NCBI GenBank assembly: GCA_037783415.1
Contig: JAZGTN010000214.1
Location: 124,001-188,000 of the forward strand
Source: Leptasterias polaris
Lineage: Eukaryota; Echinodermata; Asteroidea; Forcipulatida; Asteriidae
Direction of reading: 5' to 3'
Length of the DNA: 64,000 nucleotides
Part shown: in pieces, positions 32,701 to 47,700 of the stretch
How positions within the stretch are numbered: the stretch's first letter is position 1
Layout of the letters: each line of letters starts with the position of its first letter
The notes under the pieces: generated by a model
What the model was told of the DNA's origin: nothing
What the model saw: only the letters and a program-made list of their open reading frames with translations
Database searches by the model: none
Translations under genes and position numbers: made by a program

Positions 32701-35700
32701 TTGATAAATTAAAACGGCACATTTACAGGGATATTTTTCAGAGAGCTGTTTTACAAAAATTGTGCATGCAATACAGAGCCCTCAATCCCACTGGGAAGGA
32801 GAAAAAACCCTCAGTAAACGAGACAATCACATCGGCTACTTGAATCATGGGTGTGCATCAATCACTAGAGATGGGTAAGTGCGAGTTAAAGCATGATAGA
32901 CAGTCAATATACACAGGCAGTCTATATATTGTGCAAGCAGTCATTATATCTGCATTAGATACAGCCATAGCCGGTCAATATACGCACAGAGTGGTCAATA
33001 TAATCATACATACCATCAATACAATTACGGTTAGAAATAACACATTCGCTAGCAAGACATAATGCAAAAAAAGTTGAAACAAAATAAATAAATGAAAACA
33101 CTGAAAGATACTACAGCGAAGCTACATGGACTAGCACTACGGTATGCAAAAGACAGAAATACTAACCAGATCTCTTTCTTACTCAACAGCTTGAGGAGGG
33201 CATGAAATAAAACTACATCAAAAATGTCTAATACATTGATTTAATCCATCCACGTTATCTGGGCAACTCGGTTGTGAAACATTTCGCCATGTACAGCAAA
33301 ATGATACCACCACAAGACACGCGTGCATGGCAAAATTTGCCATACAGATACCACTTCATTTAGATCGACCAATAAGAAATAGAGAAATGACCAATGCTTG
33401 GCGCCATTTTGCCACACATGCGTGTTAGGTGAAATCAATACGGCCGGTCTCTACCATGACTTGATGGGTGAAGCTCCAATCCAGTTCGCTGCCCACAATC
33501 AAGAGTGAAGTTCATTCATTTGTGCTTAGCGACAAATCTCTATTCACTGGTTCCCGCCTGGTGACCATTCCATAACTTCAAACAGCGACATGGAGAACAC
33601 AACGTGGGTTGCAAACGACTTTACACAAAATAAATACAAGGAGTCAACAGAGAATTGACAAAAGTGAAACTTCTATTTTTCCCCATATCCATGTGAGCTT
33701 TTGAAAATTAGTTTACCAAATCAAACAAAGTTGTATGCAATCATCTGTTTTTCTGATTAGCAACATCTTGACTATTGGTGAGAAACCGATTAATAAAAAG
33801 ACTGGTATGGTGGTCTAAAGGTACCAGCTCCATCCAAATCCCAATTAAGTCTCCTTTTCTGTTTCATCTTTATCAAAACCCAAAATGAGGAGAAAGCTGA
33901 CTCATATGTCAAAGTCCTTATGACTATTTATTTGTTTTCCTTTTTGCCAATTAGCTTCTGGCAAAAATATTACCTTACAATGCTCTAGTTTTACCCTTAT
34001 GATAGTAATAATAAGCATGTACACAGACTTCAATAGTTTAATCATAATATTATTAATAATAACAATAATAATAGTTACATGGTAGATTACAGTTTCCATA
34101 AGTTAGAGTTGTTTGCCAGTCCTCTGATTTCACATCTCTTAACATCTTTTGTACACTTCACACATCTGAAGCCTAACGAATACATTATAATAATTACCAT
34201 AGTAATTCTCTTGTGTTTAACTAATTATTGTACAAGTACAAATTCCACAAATGTTTCAATGTTGCATGTGTATGAGCAGCTACACTAATTTTCCTTCTCT
34301 TTAACTTTAATATAAAATTTGAGAAGTGAACAATTCAAACATAAATGTCTAAAAAAAAGGTTGACATTTTTTGAAGAATGTGTTCACTTTGTGAAAAATG
34401 TCCTCATTGCTAGATTAGAAAGAAATTCATTCATAAATATTTAACATTAATGGCTCAAACGTAAATTTGCATATCTATGCTCTCAGCAGGTAACTGGTTT
34501 GCATAAATTATGCAAATTTGATGACATCCCGTCAGTATGAACCAATAAGCTGAGGGAACTCACCATAATGGCAAGATGAATAACAAACACACAATACACC
34601 ATTCACTCACAACAAGAAGAGATTAAACTCACCTCCTCCACTCTAAATATGTACACATAATAAATATAAAAAGAATTCTCCGCCCAAAGTTCAGGCAAAC
34701 ATTTCACAATTTACATTTCCATTTTTTTAATTTTATAAACGACTTAAAAACAGCCCATTCTTCAATGCCATTGGCTGGTGGTAACACCATGGAGGCGTGG
34801 CCTACAAGACAAAGAAAGACTCTAGTTTTTATACTTTTTTCTTTTGTACATATTTGAGTTTTTCTCAGATTCTAATTACCTATAGCTCTAGACAATAAAT
34901 ACCCACACTTCATTACTTAAAATGGGTTAATAAAGACATACCAAAGACGCTCATCTCACATAGGGTAAGACTTCAAACATGCTGGAGTTTATCTTCAAAT
35001 GGCCCTCTACAGTCAGGTCTATGAAAGTTTTATTTGCAGCGATACTATTCTAGGAACTGAGTGCTCATGGTTATGAACCTTCCCAACTCCTTTGGTTCAC
35101 TTTGGCCGCATTTGAGCAAGTTTCAGTTGCTGACGGCAAAGCATATCCCATGTTTGGTGTTTCCAACTTAAGACACAGAGGGCCGCTAAACAACTTCTGC
35201 AACACATGTTTCAAGACTACAATAAAAACCAAATACAGCCAGCGGTGTAGCTATTTCATAAAGCCAACCCAGAGAAACCATTCAAATACAACTTGAGCTT
35301 TTATGTGTAGCTACAGCAGGATTGGCATGTGTAGGTGTATACAGACTCAATACCCTCCATCCACCTCAGTGCAGCCACACCGCTGAGCATAGCTTCATGT
35401 GAACATGGTCCATATTTAACATCAAGACTATTATACAAACAATTATTAACTCAGCACTTCTCTCACTTTACCTCACGCAATCTCCCCCACCCCATCCGTC
35501 ACTCATTCTCTCACTCTATTTGGCATACAACAAAGTCCTTTAAAAAGTACTAACGATGTTAAAATCGCACCCTGGGGAAAAAAAAGACTATAAGTTGAGA
35601 TTATAATGCATGTTGCATCATTCGAATACCTACTGATACAAGTTATCATTTCATCAATTCAGGTTAAATTTTCTTTTTATAAAGACAAACATTCAGATTC

Positions 35701-38700
35701 GGAGAGACCCTTTGCTCCTATGTTTTTGTTGATGGCTGTACCGTTCAATGTAAAAAGAAGGTTTTGATACTACATTAATGGGCCTATACATAACTCACAG
35801 TAAAGATTACAGGTTTTTTCTTCTTTAAATAGAGCGATCCAGTACACACTTTGTAAAAATACACAATCCAGAAATAACACTTTCATTAAGGTGTACTGTT
35901 GCTACACATCGACAGTGTTCTTCTTTATGGTGTTGAAAAAACAAAATACGATCAAATCAACTGTTTCAGACAATTAAGTTCACTGTCCTAAACACCATCA
36001 AACACTAGTATTTATTTATGAGTTGTACATTTATAAGTTAACATATTATTATACAATCTTCCTGAAGATTTTTTTTTTCAAGTTTTGGCCAAAATTGCAC
36101 ATCAGCCGTGGTGTACCTTCAATGAAAGACTAATTTATTTAGTTTTTTTATTTTATTTTATTAAATTCAAATAGTTACAATGAGTAAAACGTTTGTATAT
36201 ATGATAATGATACCACTTTGTCTGTGTTCATTGGCAGTAATTAATCTAAAAGTCTTCAAGCAAATAAATATTTCATTTTCAAAGCACTGAATTTAATTTT
36301 AATTTCATATAAAAACCAAAACCAAAAATCAAGTTTAGTGGCCTGCAAATCCATATCTGGCAATTCATCCTTTACATCTGTTTTCTTGTAAAAATTCAGA
36401 AAATAAACACGGTAACGAACCACTGTGCTGAAAAAAATTATCATCTACATTCAAATGAAAATTAAAAACAAACAAAGTGATTCATTGAATCTTATAGGAT
36501 ATTTGAAGGATATTGCATAAATTCATTTTAATATCAAAACAAAAGAAAGGGATTGTCTTTGGGAGTTCTCGTTCCTTTGTTCTCCCTTCTGAAACAAACA
36601 AACAAACAAACAATCTGCAGGACAAGGTGACTGGGAAGAACAGTGAAGGGACCCAGCATGGGGTTTGGATAAGCTGCTCTTGTGACATTTACCCTGTTTT
36701 GGCAATCAGTTACTACAATCAGACATTTTAAAGTATTATTGTTTAATGTTGACTTTTAGAGGGTGTGTTGTTGTCATCAAGGGTATGCGCAGCATTGATG
36801 ATAAATAAACAATTGACATAATTAATTAACTACCTTAAGATCCCGAGAACTTTTTCCTGGCTTTTTGATATTTCTGAGATAAAAATAATTGTGAACATGA
36901 GCTACAAGCCATTTCCCAAGAAAAGGAAAAAAAGCTACAATTTTTTAGATTTTCCAAATAAAAATACGCAGGCAATAAAGAAATATCGTTGCTTCCGTGG
37001 TAGAAAATTATTCTTTAAAATACAAAACTTGAAAATATACCCAGAACATGGTTTTAGCAGATCCCTTTTTCTTAAGTTTGACTACAACAATTGTCTGTAG
37101 GTGGGAAAAGAGGTTTCAGAGGTTTGTTGACTTTCATCATAAGTCAACAGTCATCTTTTGACTGCTAAAAATTGATTAATGAATGTTTTATTTCAATCTG
37201 CGAATGCCCATAGGTAGTGTACGGGAATGATTCTTATCAAATAATTGGTCAAAATTCTTTGTAATGATTTCAGACAAGATGGGGATTGAGCACCATTCTA
37301 ATAACCAAGTCTTATAGATGGGTTGCACTTGAGGCTTTTGCATTGGCTTCCTTTTCCTTGGCCCGTTCAAGCTCCATACCAAAAGCATGTGATTTCAAAG
37401 TAAACTGACAGAGCCTCCGATGGAGCCTAACACAGAGCTCAAGCGGAAGCCATGGTTTCTAAAGGGCCAATGTTGGCCCAAAGAGCCATCTTTGACAAGA
37501 TATGTTGCAGATATCCAAACTATAGTTTATAAGCTTTTGAAGCCACTGAACTTGCTCAAGTCAACCCCCCCCCCCCCCCCCCCCAAACCTAAACTGATTC
37601 TGTCATCCTATTGTAAGTTCCGCTTTGGTTGAAAGTCCTTTACCTTCTTCAAATCTATTAACAAAATTAACAATTATTGACCTTAATGTTTTAAATCACA
37701 AGAAAAGAAATTACCATATAAATGTTGTAAAAACAAACCAAACATTGAAATATCTTTAATGGTAAAGGCCTGCAGAAGACCATTACACATTCTGAAATAA
37801 AGCGGGATGTTGAACATTTTAAATTTGTTGTTTTTGTTTCAGTTTGGATGGAATTCTTGTAGCGAATGGAAGAACACGATTCGTTTGAAATGATTAATGA
37901 GTCAGAAGCTGGAAAAGCACACAAGTCCAAGGAACACCAGAATGGTCAGAGACAATTTCAAAGGATGAGAAAATGACAAATTTGAAGCTGTCTTTATGTA
38001 CACCTTCAGTGTAATGTCTTCTGTCAGTGTTACACATTTAGTGTTAGAACTTTAAGGTGTTACACATTCAGGTATTACTAGTACAGTCTCCTACAATTGT
38101 TACTCTTTCAGTGTTACACTTTCAATACTACACTTCCAGTGTCACATCTTCCGTGTTCCAACTTCAGTGTTAGCCCTGTAGTGTAACACCATAAGTGTTT
38201 CACTATCAGTATGACATCTTCCGTGCAACAAATGCATTCTCACCCAATCAGTGCAGAATATTCATTGTTACACATCCAGTATTACACTCCTGGTGTTATG
38301 TACTCAATCATGTTAACACCCTCAGTGGTACCATCAATCAAAAAAGTTTACCAAAACAGATCTGGTTTAATTATCGGTTAATGATTAGTTCTCGTAAGTT
38401 TTTTAGTACAAAGAAGCAGCAGACACCATGTATAGTTTACAAGCCAGCTGGGGGATTCCCAAGAAAAGTGTGAGTCACTAACGATAAAATAAAAGCTCGC
38501 TACGAAAGACTACTCTAAAAGTCTCACCGAGATCTTGTCTGTTCCTCCCTTCTAAAAAAATTCCTACGACTACAAAAGCTTCTACAATAACACTTTTGTC
38601 ATATTCCAACTTGTTTTATCCTGCACATTGTTTTCAGGCCTCAACCGAAGACAGTTAATAGTTGGCACTAAAAATTCCAAAATCGTTGCACTGTCTAATC

Positions 38701-41700
38701 TATCCCATTGCTTAATATCGTTGTTGACCAGCAAAAACAAATTTTCAAAAAAATTATAATAAAAATGAAAGAAATAGTTAAAACAATATTGCAAAAATGA
38801 AACCTGATTGCCACAGCTGTTGTGATCACCCAAGCTCTTGGATAACTCAAGCTGTTATATTCAGGCAGACTCTCAATTGCGAGAAATCAAATGAAGAATG
38901 GTTTAAATTTTCATTTCCCATATTTTCTTCACTCAATCGGGGGAAAAAGCAGAGAACATCGTTTTTTCCCCCTCCTCCTTTTCCTCTTTCCCAAAATGGG
39001 TGTCAGCTTAACCCGATGAATAGCTCTATAAAAATCAACCACTCCAAACCATTTGATGTTAGTATTGGATTTGGAATGTGAACACAGGATCGAAGGTCTA
39101 ACCAAACTTCCAAATCAGCACAAAGCCATTCTAATGCTTTGCTTCATTGGAGCTCCAACTTCTCAACAAAGTTCCATACTACACTGTCATTTCCAACTAA
39201 AAAAACACAGTTGTGAGTTCAAAGAGATGGTGTAAGTTTCACAAAGATGGTGGTGGTAGATGAAAATTTCAAGAAGATGTCAAAAAAGGGAGAAGGTAGG
39301 TTTTTTGTTTTGTTTTCTCAAACACAAAGAGATGCCTTACTTCGGGGTGGTCTCACTGTTGGTGGCAGGAGTGGGATTGATGGCCTGGGGAGCACTTCCA
39401 TTGTCCCCTATGAGCTCCTTGGTGTTGCCCAGCACGTAGCCTGGCAGCCAGCCCTCAGCTGCTGGAGAGTCCTGAGAGGGAGCCCGATGGACCAAGTACA
39501 TGTTGTGCTGGTTAGCAGCGAGAATCTGGACTGTTTCACCCTTAGAGACTGTGATTTCGTCTTCTTTTAATGCAGTGTAGTTGGTGACAACCGGGGACAT
39601 GCAACTGGACTCAACCTGTTGTGTAACAATGGGAGAAATTGCAAGTTTGGTTTTATATGTAATAAACTTTAATCATAATCAGTGATTCAGTAGCCACCCT
39701 TACATTATTTTGGCCAATATCCAAACTAAACATGAATAAACTTTGGCTAATGAGAAACTGAGAGCCTACCAGGACTAAGAGCAAGAACAGACCGTGGAAG
39801 TCTCGCAAAAATTTGAAAATTTTTGCTGTAACGCGTGAAGTTAACAAGCTTGCACTAAATAACTGGTCCCTATACTCAAATACGCACTAGCACAGTCAAT
39901 AAAAACTGATATTATCACTGAAAAGCAATAAACATTTAAATGCGAAAATGATACTGTCATGGAATAACAGTCAATCAAAATTACTACGAAAATGCAGCTT
40001 TTGTGGAAGAATTTATACTCATGGTCTGTTATTTTTGGATTCAAAATGTATGTAAAGATATGGTGCAAGTCGCTGCAGTGCACAGTAAACACACAGGGAA
40101 ACCGATTCCTAGATGAACCCAGGTGAATTGGATCAATAAGGAAGGAATGTCAGAGCAAGGCAGTAGTAAGAGGATGGGAAGTAAATGGATGACTACCTCA
40201 CAGAGCTGCACTTATGTCAATTGAATCAACCAAGAGTTTTACTCACAAATGTGTCATCTGCTTCTGTGCTAGATACAGATGTGTAGCTAAGACGATTCTG
40301 CGTTACGCCGGATGCTTCCATTGCCCTGTTCTCCACAGCATTTTTACTCCGGTAAGGAGACGAATCCAGAGACACTTTCCTATTGCCACTAGCAGCCATC
40401 TCCTGCTCCTTTTGGATGGACCCCGTGGAGGCCCGCTTGGACCTTGGTGATGAGGCTTCCCTACCTAGTGGGCTAGCCGTCAAACCAACAGGACTTGGGG
40501 TGGTATCCAATGGCGGTGGCGGCGTGCCACTCTTAGGTAAGGTTAAGGATCCTGTGGACCCACCCTGGTTGGACTTTGAGGGTACAGAATCCCTTGCACT
40601 TTGAGTCCGTTTAAGCGGACTCTTAGGGTTCCTCTGTGCATCAGTTTCCTGCTCTAGAGGTGTTGTTGGACTCGCTATATCAGCATTGCTTGACAATGGC
40701 GATGATTTGTTACTGTTCTTGTCTATGCTTTCTTTAGATGACCCCGTGTCTTTACCCCCTTTCAAACTCTCCTTAGACCCCATAGGGGACGAATCCCTAG
40801 ACTTGCTTGGCCGAAAGGAGTGAAACAGTCCATCAAAGAACTTCTTCCGGAGTGACGGCGACCCACTTTGATTCTCCTTCTCACATGAGTTCTTATGGTT
40901 CTGAGTTTTGTTTCCGTCTTTTTCAGTTTTGTCCTCAGGCTGCTGCTGCGGAGGCGGAGATGTCGGTTCCTCTGGCTGGTTACTCAGTGGCTTCTTCTTG
41001 GAGTTCTTGTCCTTGTCTTTAAGCTCTGTCAGGGAGATAGCAGCCGGTGACGTCTGGTTCTTACGATGATGACTCTTCAGGCTGCTGAAGAGAGCATGCT
41101 GCTTCTGGAGGGAGGAGGCTGGCTGGTCACTCGTCTGTGAGTTGGACTTGCGTAGTTTGGAGAACATACTGCTGGCTGTGGACTGCTTGGGAGGGGGTGG
41201 CTGCTCTGGGCTGGATTAAGAAGGATATGAAAAGAAAAAACATTCTAATAAAATTCTCAGGGAATCATCGGTACCAGGAGATGTTTGTACTTGGCTCTAT
41301 TTTGTCAATATCTTTGTTCGGGGATGCCAGTCAAAAGCCATACAACCTCTCACAGGTTCAAGTCCTGCTCTAGTCAACTTTCATTAGTTCAACCCAAATT
41401 TAGTAATTCATATGATTAAAAGTAAAACAAAATTGAACAGGATAATTGGGCTTTCCAAATACTTATTTTATCATAAAGCAATAAAATCCAACACATTACT
41501 TACACTTTCTTGTCTGTCGAATCTAGATCCCTTTGGTACTGGATAGGTGATTGTAATGCTGAAATCAAATCAAAGATTTGCATCATTTTCAAAACTCCAG
41601 TCACCAGAACCATATTGTAAAATCTACATTTTGTTTTCTCTTGAAAATGTTGGTAGGTGGGTGGGTCAAAGACATTAAAGAAAATCAAAAATTTTCTTTC

Positions 41701-44700
41701 AATTACAACAAAAACAATCTTTGAATGAGAAAGCAATGGGAAAACAAATTGGGTTTCAGAGAATGTTCTCCTTCCACCCCTCTCAAGTCCTCCTTCCACC
41801 TGTGTAAGCCCCCTTTTCAACTGCCAACTGTACCCACCCTACCCTGGATGCACCCCTTACCTCTTAGGAAGTCCTGCTGTTGGTTGAGAAGGTCCCGAAT
41901 CTCTTGAAACCAAGTGCGCTTCTCATCAGGTGTCTGTGTCTGAATCAGGAACTTCTCACCACCTCTCTCAATCAGCTTAAACTGCAGCGGTTCATCCTCA
42001 ATATCTTGGATGGACAAAGTGTTGACCTGAACGAAAAGGGCCAATTATCAAAATGTGCTGCAGAAACACAATAATTTGCAAGAAAAAGCGAATGTCTTCT
42101 AAAAAACTGACAAAGCCTAAGTCCAAGCCCAAGCCATGGTTTCGAAAAGAGCCATTAAGACAAAATCAGAAAATGTCTACGCTTAAAGCCCATGCCCATG
42201 AAATCCCGGGCCCACTGTTCTAGCCAATTTTCTGCTGAGCAAAAATTTACAGGGAACCAGTGAAAAACAATATACTTCACATGTTCTTTTGGCTGGTAAC
42301 CTGTTTCTGCTAAGCAAAATTTTCTTTGCTAAGCAGGTTTATGAAATTGGTCCCTGTGCTTTATAGGGCACTGTATGCCCAGAATTCTAAAAGTAAGTAG
42401 GGCCATAAATTTGGGCCAAGATGGCTACCTACCTTCATACTCTTCTTGAAGATATAACCGGGGTTGTTGAAGCTGCCTTTCTTCTTCTCGAGCGGCTCAC
42501 TGAAGATGATGATCTGCTCAAACATGAATACGCGGCGTTCCTTGAACTTCAAGTTGCTGACGTTCTCGGTGATGCTGAGCGTGCCCTGTCTGAGGAGCTT
42601 GCCCTGGGCTGTTATCTTACCCTGAAAAGGAGGGAAATGTTTAAATCAAAATAATCATAAAGATGATGCTTAAAGATAAAGACAGCATAGTAATGAAAGC
42701 ATAGGTCCTGATGAGTACTAGGATTGGTAGTGTACATTAAAGAGCCCAGGAAACTTATCATGGAAGAGTAGGGGTTAACCCAGGTGTTTCTGGTTCACAT
42801 AGCAAGCACCCTTCTCTACAGAATTCCTCAGGCTTGTGAGCTACACTAATTAAATTAACTTATGAGGCATACTTGGTTTCATTACCAGAAATATATAATA
42901 ATAAAAAGTAATTGTTCAGTTTAAAAGTAGTACTTCAGTATAAAATCTATAGATGATGTGACCTGTGACATCACATGTTTACAAAAGAGCCACAGAGCCT
43001 GGACTTCCTGTGGGCACATTTGTACACAGCTCAATGGAAGAAAACAACAAATCTTATGTTTTATGGAGATTGCACTGTCTGATTTTTCTCAACTTTTGAT
43101 ATGAAGAAAGGGGGGACATCTCAAAGCTGTACAGCTGTTGCTTTTGTAAATTTTGAATTTATGTGAAAATTATGACACAAAATGTAAATTTTCCCATATA
43201 GCCTGTGTAGTATCTTGCCCGGCAGGAAACGCTTTAGAATGTACAAGGTCACCACTCTGTAAACAAATGTAACATGGTCTATTCTGAGTAGCCTTTAAAA
43301 GTTTCATAAAATCTCTACAACATGATCTCCTTACAAACACTCTCAACCCAAACCAGTTTGGCCTACTTTTTGCTGACCGTGTTGGGTTTATAAGTGAACT
43401 TATTTAAAAACAACCCTTCAAGGAGTGTTGTATTTGGAGCATTCCATTACCGCCTGAAACCAACATCCTACTTTCCCAGCTGCAAACCTCCACTGGGAAT
43501 GTTGAACATTTCTTTCAGGAATGCGCCGTGCTCCCATAAGGAAAAGCATCAAGCTGGGGCAAGAGCATTCTGATGAAGAGATGCTCCATCAATACGCACG
43601 ATATGTTTATGCGATCTACAACATGTGGGAAAAGACAAGTTCGGGTACAAGACATAAGCTTAGTTTTGTTTACTGTATAAATATTGAACTTACGTCAAAA
43701 CCTTGTAGTCTGCTAATTGCCATCATATCATTTGCTCTCTTTGGTACGACGCACATGATCTGCACTGCAACCTGAACACCAAGACAATTTAAAAAAAATA
43801 TACTATTTTTGAAAATATGAAATCATTTTCAAAATTTATTTCAAACACTCATGTAATAACCCCCGCAGAACAAAACCCCCAAAACTGGAGTGACCAAAGA
43901 AACAAAACTTTAACTATTAATAGGCTGATTTGTATGAAGCTCCATGAATGCCAAAAGAAACTCCAAAGTCAACTTTTATTGAATATCTTCATTTCAGTAA
44001 TTTGTCTTGTTGAGATCACAAAAAGTCAAATTCTTTGTTTCATTACGTCATCTTTATACATCAATCAACGTATTACAAGTAAGCTGCAGATGGCAACCAA
44101 AGTTGCAGGTTTATTCCGTAATTCTTTCACCACCAGATGTTTAAAAACAAAAATTACTAAAATGCTAAGAAGTTATATGGCACTGCTGGAGCTCCGTAGA
44201 TTTATTTAAATATCTGCTCATCTGGTTATTATCATATAATATCAAGTTTGTTTGTAAACGCTTGTCCCCAGCATATACAAAACATAACATCTTTACTGGT
44301 TACACCCGTGGAAAACATCACATGAAATAGAAGAAAAACAAAATCAGTTTTACAAAATCCACTTCACTCACCTCAAGCATTTCTGCATCAAGACCGGCTT
44401 TCTTTGTTTGCTTCAAGAAATCCTGCCAATAAAGGATCAGTTCACTTGGGATTAGTTTGTTCTCACAACGATTTCTACAGCTGTGACTGACTCATAAGAG
44501 CTGGAAGCTGTGGGCCATTATACTGAGAATATTTATAATGGTGTAAACAAGAAATGCTGGAAATGCTGAGCACTGAAACGTCTTGCTAACTAAAAAGGGT
44601 TACCAGCTAAAATATCATGCAAAGTTGAATAATTCTGAGTGGTTCTCTTATTTAAAATTATTTCTATGACACCACACTATTTCAATTTTCAATTCAATTC

Positions 44701-47700
44701 AATTTTAATTTCAATAATTTATTCATCATGAGAGCATGAAAATTTTTACCCGTTTGCACATATAAAAATATTACACAGGAGAGTGCAGATTATTTGTACA
44801 AATCTAAATACCTAGCAGTAGATTTGTCAGTTTGCGGTAGATTTGCTAGTTTACTGTAGATTCGTTACGAATCTGCAGAAAACTGTTATGGAAAATCCCA
44901 TTTAAAACTAAACAATACACTTTATGTAAAAATAGTCGGATTTGTTTATTTTTTGAGCGAGGGGAAATTTGAAGCAATAATACTGCAAGGAAAACTAAAC
45001 TACATTTTGTAAGATAAATAATCAATTTGTACGAGAGTCATTTTATAGAATACATCAAAGGACATAAATGAGCAGACGACATTGATGTTTTGGAGGAAAC
45101 CGTTGAGTCAAAGAATCAGTCCTGTGAGTGGACCCTAAAAAAAAATTAAAAAAAATGAAACACTACATGATGTAAGAATGATCGTGGAAGTTAAGGAACG
45201 TCAAGTGAGGGTCATGTGAGGCTAATACAATGGTTGAATTAGAGCACCCCAGTCATGCAGAAAAGGAAAGTTAAGGATGTTTTTCTGTACCTTCAAGAGC
45301 AGCTGATATTTCATAATTCGTTGGACTGGCTTGATCAGTAGATCGGCGAGGGATAACTTGTGACCTAGTTTTTGTCGTACCTCCTGCAAGATTAGAAAAT
45401 AAAGCACGAGAAATATAACAGTTACATTTTGTAGTTCTGACCTATACTCATGTATGAATATTAAGCACTGTATATTTAGTGGTGTTTGTCCGGCAGAAAA
45501 AATAATAATAAATAATAATAAATCGGGCACCTAGGTAGGAATTGAACCTACACCCTTCTGCAGTTATCTAGGTGCACAATATCGTAAGTTCCATCCATAC
45601 ATAGGTATCTGATTTTTTTCCCTGCAGGACTACAAGGAAAAAGAAGACAACATCATAAATTTGTGGAAATTACATGATAAAGAATTTACCTCAAAGAAGT
45701 TTTCATACTCCGAGACAATAAACTCCGACTTTGGTTTGTTCTGGCAGTACACAACATACATTTGTAACCTCCGCTCCTGTAAAATTACAATCACATGGAG
45801 AATCATTAGAGCTGGTTGGGTCGTAATGATGGGGTCAGGTTATTCTTAGTCCTTGTCTAGTCTCTTGGTTTCCCTGTCTTTGTCCCGTTTGTTTGTCAAA
45901 GCCTTGCCTCTCTAAAGTCTAACTTTAACTTTGATTTTACATCATACAAGTTATACTGCAGGAGTTTGATTCACATTAAACCACTGTACAGTCTACTGTG
46001 ACAGCATTAATCAAGATACTTCTTACAAAATATTTGCAAATGTTTGAACTTGGGCAGATTTGACTATGTGTTTGTGACATCAAACTTGCTTTTGTTTATG
46101 TCCGAGATGAGTTTAAACTAGCCTTCAGATTTCAGATGTTTACATAGAAACTTCACTAGCACTCTACATGGCATCACTTTGGCTCAAAATACCTGGGTGG
46201 GGTCAGACAAACATTCCACCACTTATGTGATCGCCGCCATCATTGATGAAATTTTGACATTTACGCATACGTATGTTTGTGCAATTTCACGCGTTCGTCT
46301 GAGATGCGGGTACTTAGCTTCTGTTTTTAGCACTAGAACAGAGTGCTATTTTAAAGGATTGCCTTGTCGATTATGCTTTATGTACATGATATGACATTAA
46401 CTTGAGACCACTTACATATTTCTTAAACAGGCCCCCGAGGAGATCATTGTTGTCTTTGCATTTGAGGATTTCAATCGAGAATGTCCTGTGGAGAGGAATT
46501 CCCAACAATGTTAATCAACAACTGAAATCAAAATACTCTGGGATTATCCCAAAACATAATCCTCTTGGATTATCCCAAAACAGTTCTATTGCTGAAAGCA
46601 ATTCATCATCATGAGATCTTGAAGTATTGGTTTTGACCCTTTGCATGACACGGCACGCAACTCCGCACAATGCGCCTCTATCATTTCTGCCATTTTAGGG
46701 GTCAATTCCTTTTGTGCACATTTTGACTCCCGAAATGCCGGACAGGATAGGTAGTGTGTAAGTGCACTGCGTGTCGTGAAATTGGTCAATCAAAGCAAAA
46801 TGTTAATGAATGGGTAAGGAAAACTGATTTTATTAAGAGAGTAATAAACACAGCACTCAGTGTGCACAAGATGAGAGTTTCTGATTGGGCTCTTTGACAA
46901 TCAATCCTCTAGGTATTTCAATACAAAGTTAAATAGTTTTTAAAATCTAACAATAAAAAGTATGGTGCTTACTCCCTGTGCCATTCGTATATCTGGTGGA
47001 TGTTACCAAAAGCTATCTTGATTTTCCCTTCCTCCAAGCCTTCCGGTTTCTGGACGTTCTCGTCTTTTAGATATACTTGATATTCCTGCAAAAGTAACAT
47101 GTAAAGATTTATTTGTTTGTGAGAATAAACTGTAAGTCTCACACAGATTCCAACAAAGGGACCCATTATAGTGAGTGACTTTTTTTTCATGTCCAAAAAT
47201 TGCACAGTTTATAGAGAAGTTCATGATCCAGAGAGGTTCAAAGTTGAATTATGCTTCTTGTTTTGTTCATGAGATATAAAGAGTACACTATTCCTTCATT
47301 TACAGAACCCAACGGTGGGTGTCAAAATGTAAAGTTGTGACATCATGTGAAACCTCTCTATACACCCACAGTGGCCACAGAAGCCCTCAATGTTCGAATA
47401 AGTCCAATTCATCTAAAACAATTTCATCCTACACATAATTTACATAAGTCAACAGTTTTCTATGTGTTTGTTGTGGCAGCAGAACATCTAACAATCTTGA
47501 TCACTTCCTCTCATTATGACGAAATAATTTACACAGTTATGAGAACTGACAGCGAAGAATTTCCAGATTGTCAAATTCTACCCATTCATTGAATCCTACA
47601 TCAATGACTCAGTCAATCACGCAGTCGGCCATCTTAAATTGGTTCACCATCTTACCTCTACGACTTTGCCAAGGTCCTTCACATAATCTTTTTCCGTCTC

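Larger units (their letters stand above)
30051..39340. other. 9.3-kb TRIO intron between SH3 and the kinase-side exons
   Basis: No exon with conserved residues was found. The intron holds a MITE-SINE complex (30873-31640), paired octamer motifs (30422-30446, 34465-34517), a C20 tract (37565-37584), a short ACAA repeat near 36596-36612 and a degenerate minisatellite (37990-38340). The rest is AT-rich and featureless to me. Confidence 0.55.

Noticed and set aside
39337..39342. Premature stop at the end of the TRIO SH3 exon as gene breakage
   Set aside because: The stop lies in a consensus donor (GTAAGG) and the next exon joins in the right phase with conserved downstream domains.
43817..44209. 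A 130-aa plus-strand frame
   Set aside because: It lies across a TRIO intron, has no family motif, and its composition matches the surrounding AT-rich DNA.
45525..45580. A tRNA-like block with GGTTCAATTCC on the minus strand
   Set aside because: Only a B-box-like part is clear; no cloverleaf can be drawn. It may be another SINE remnant, but I could not link it to the families above.
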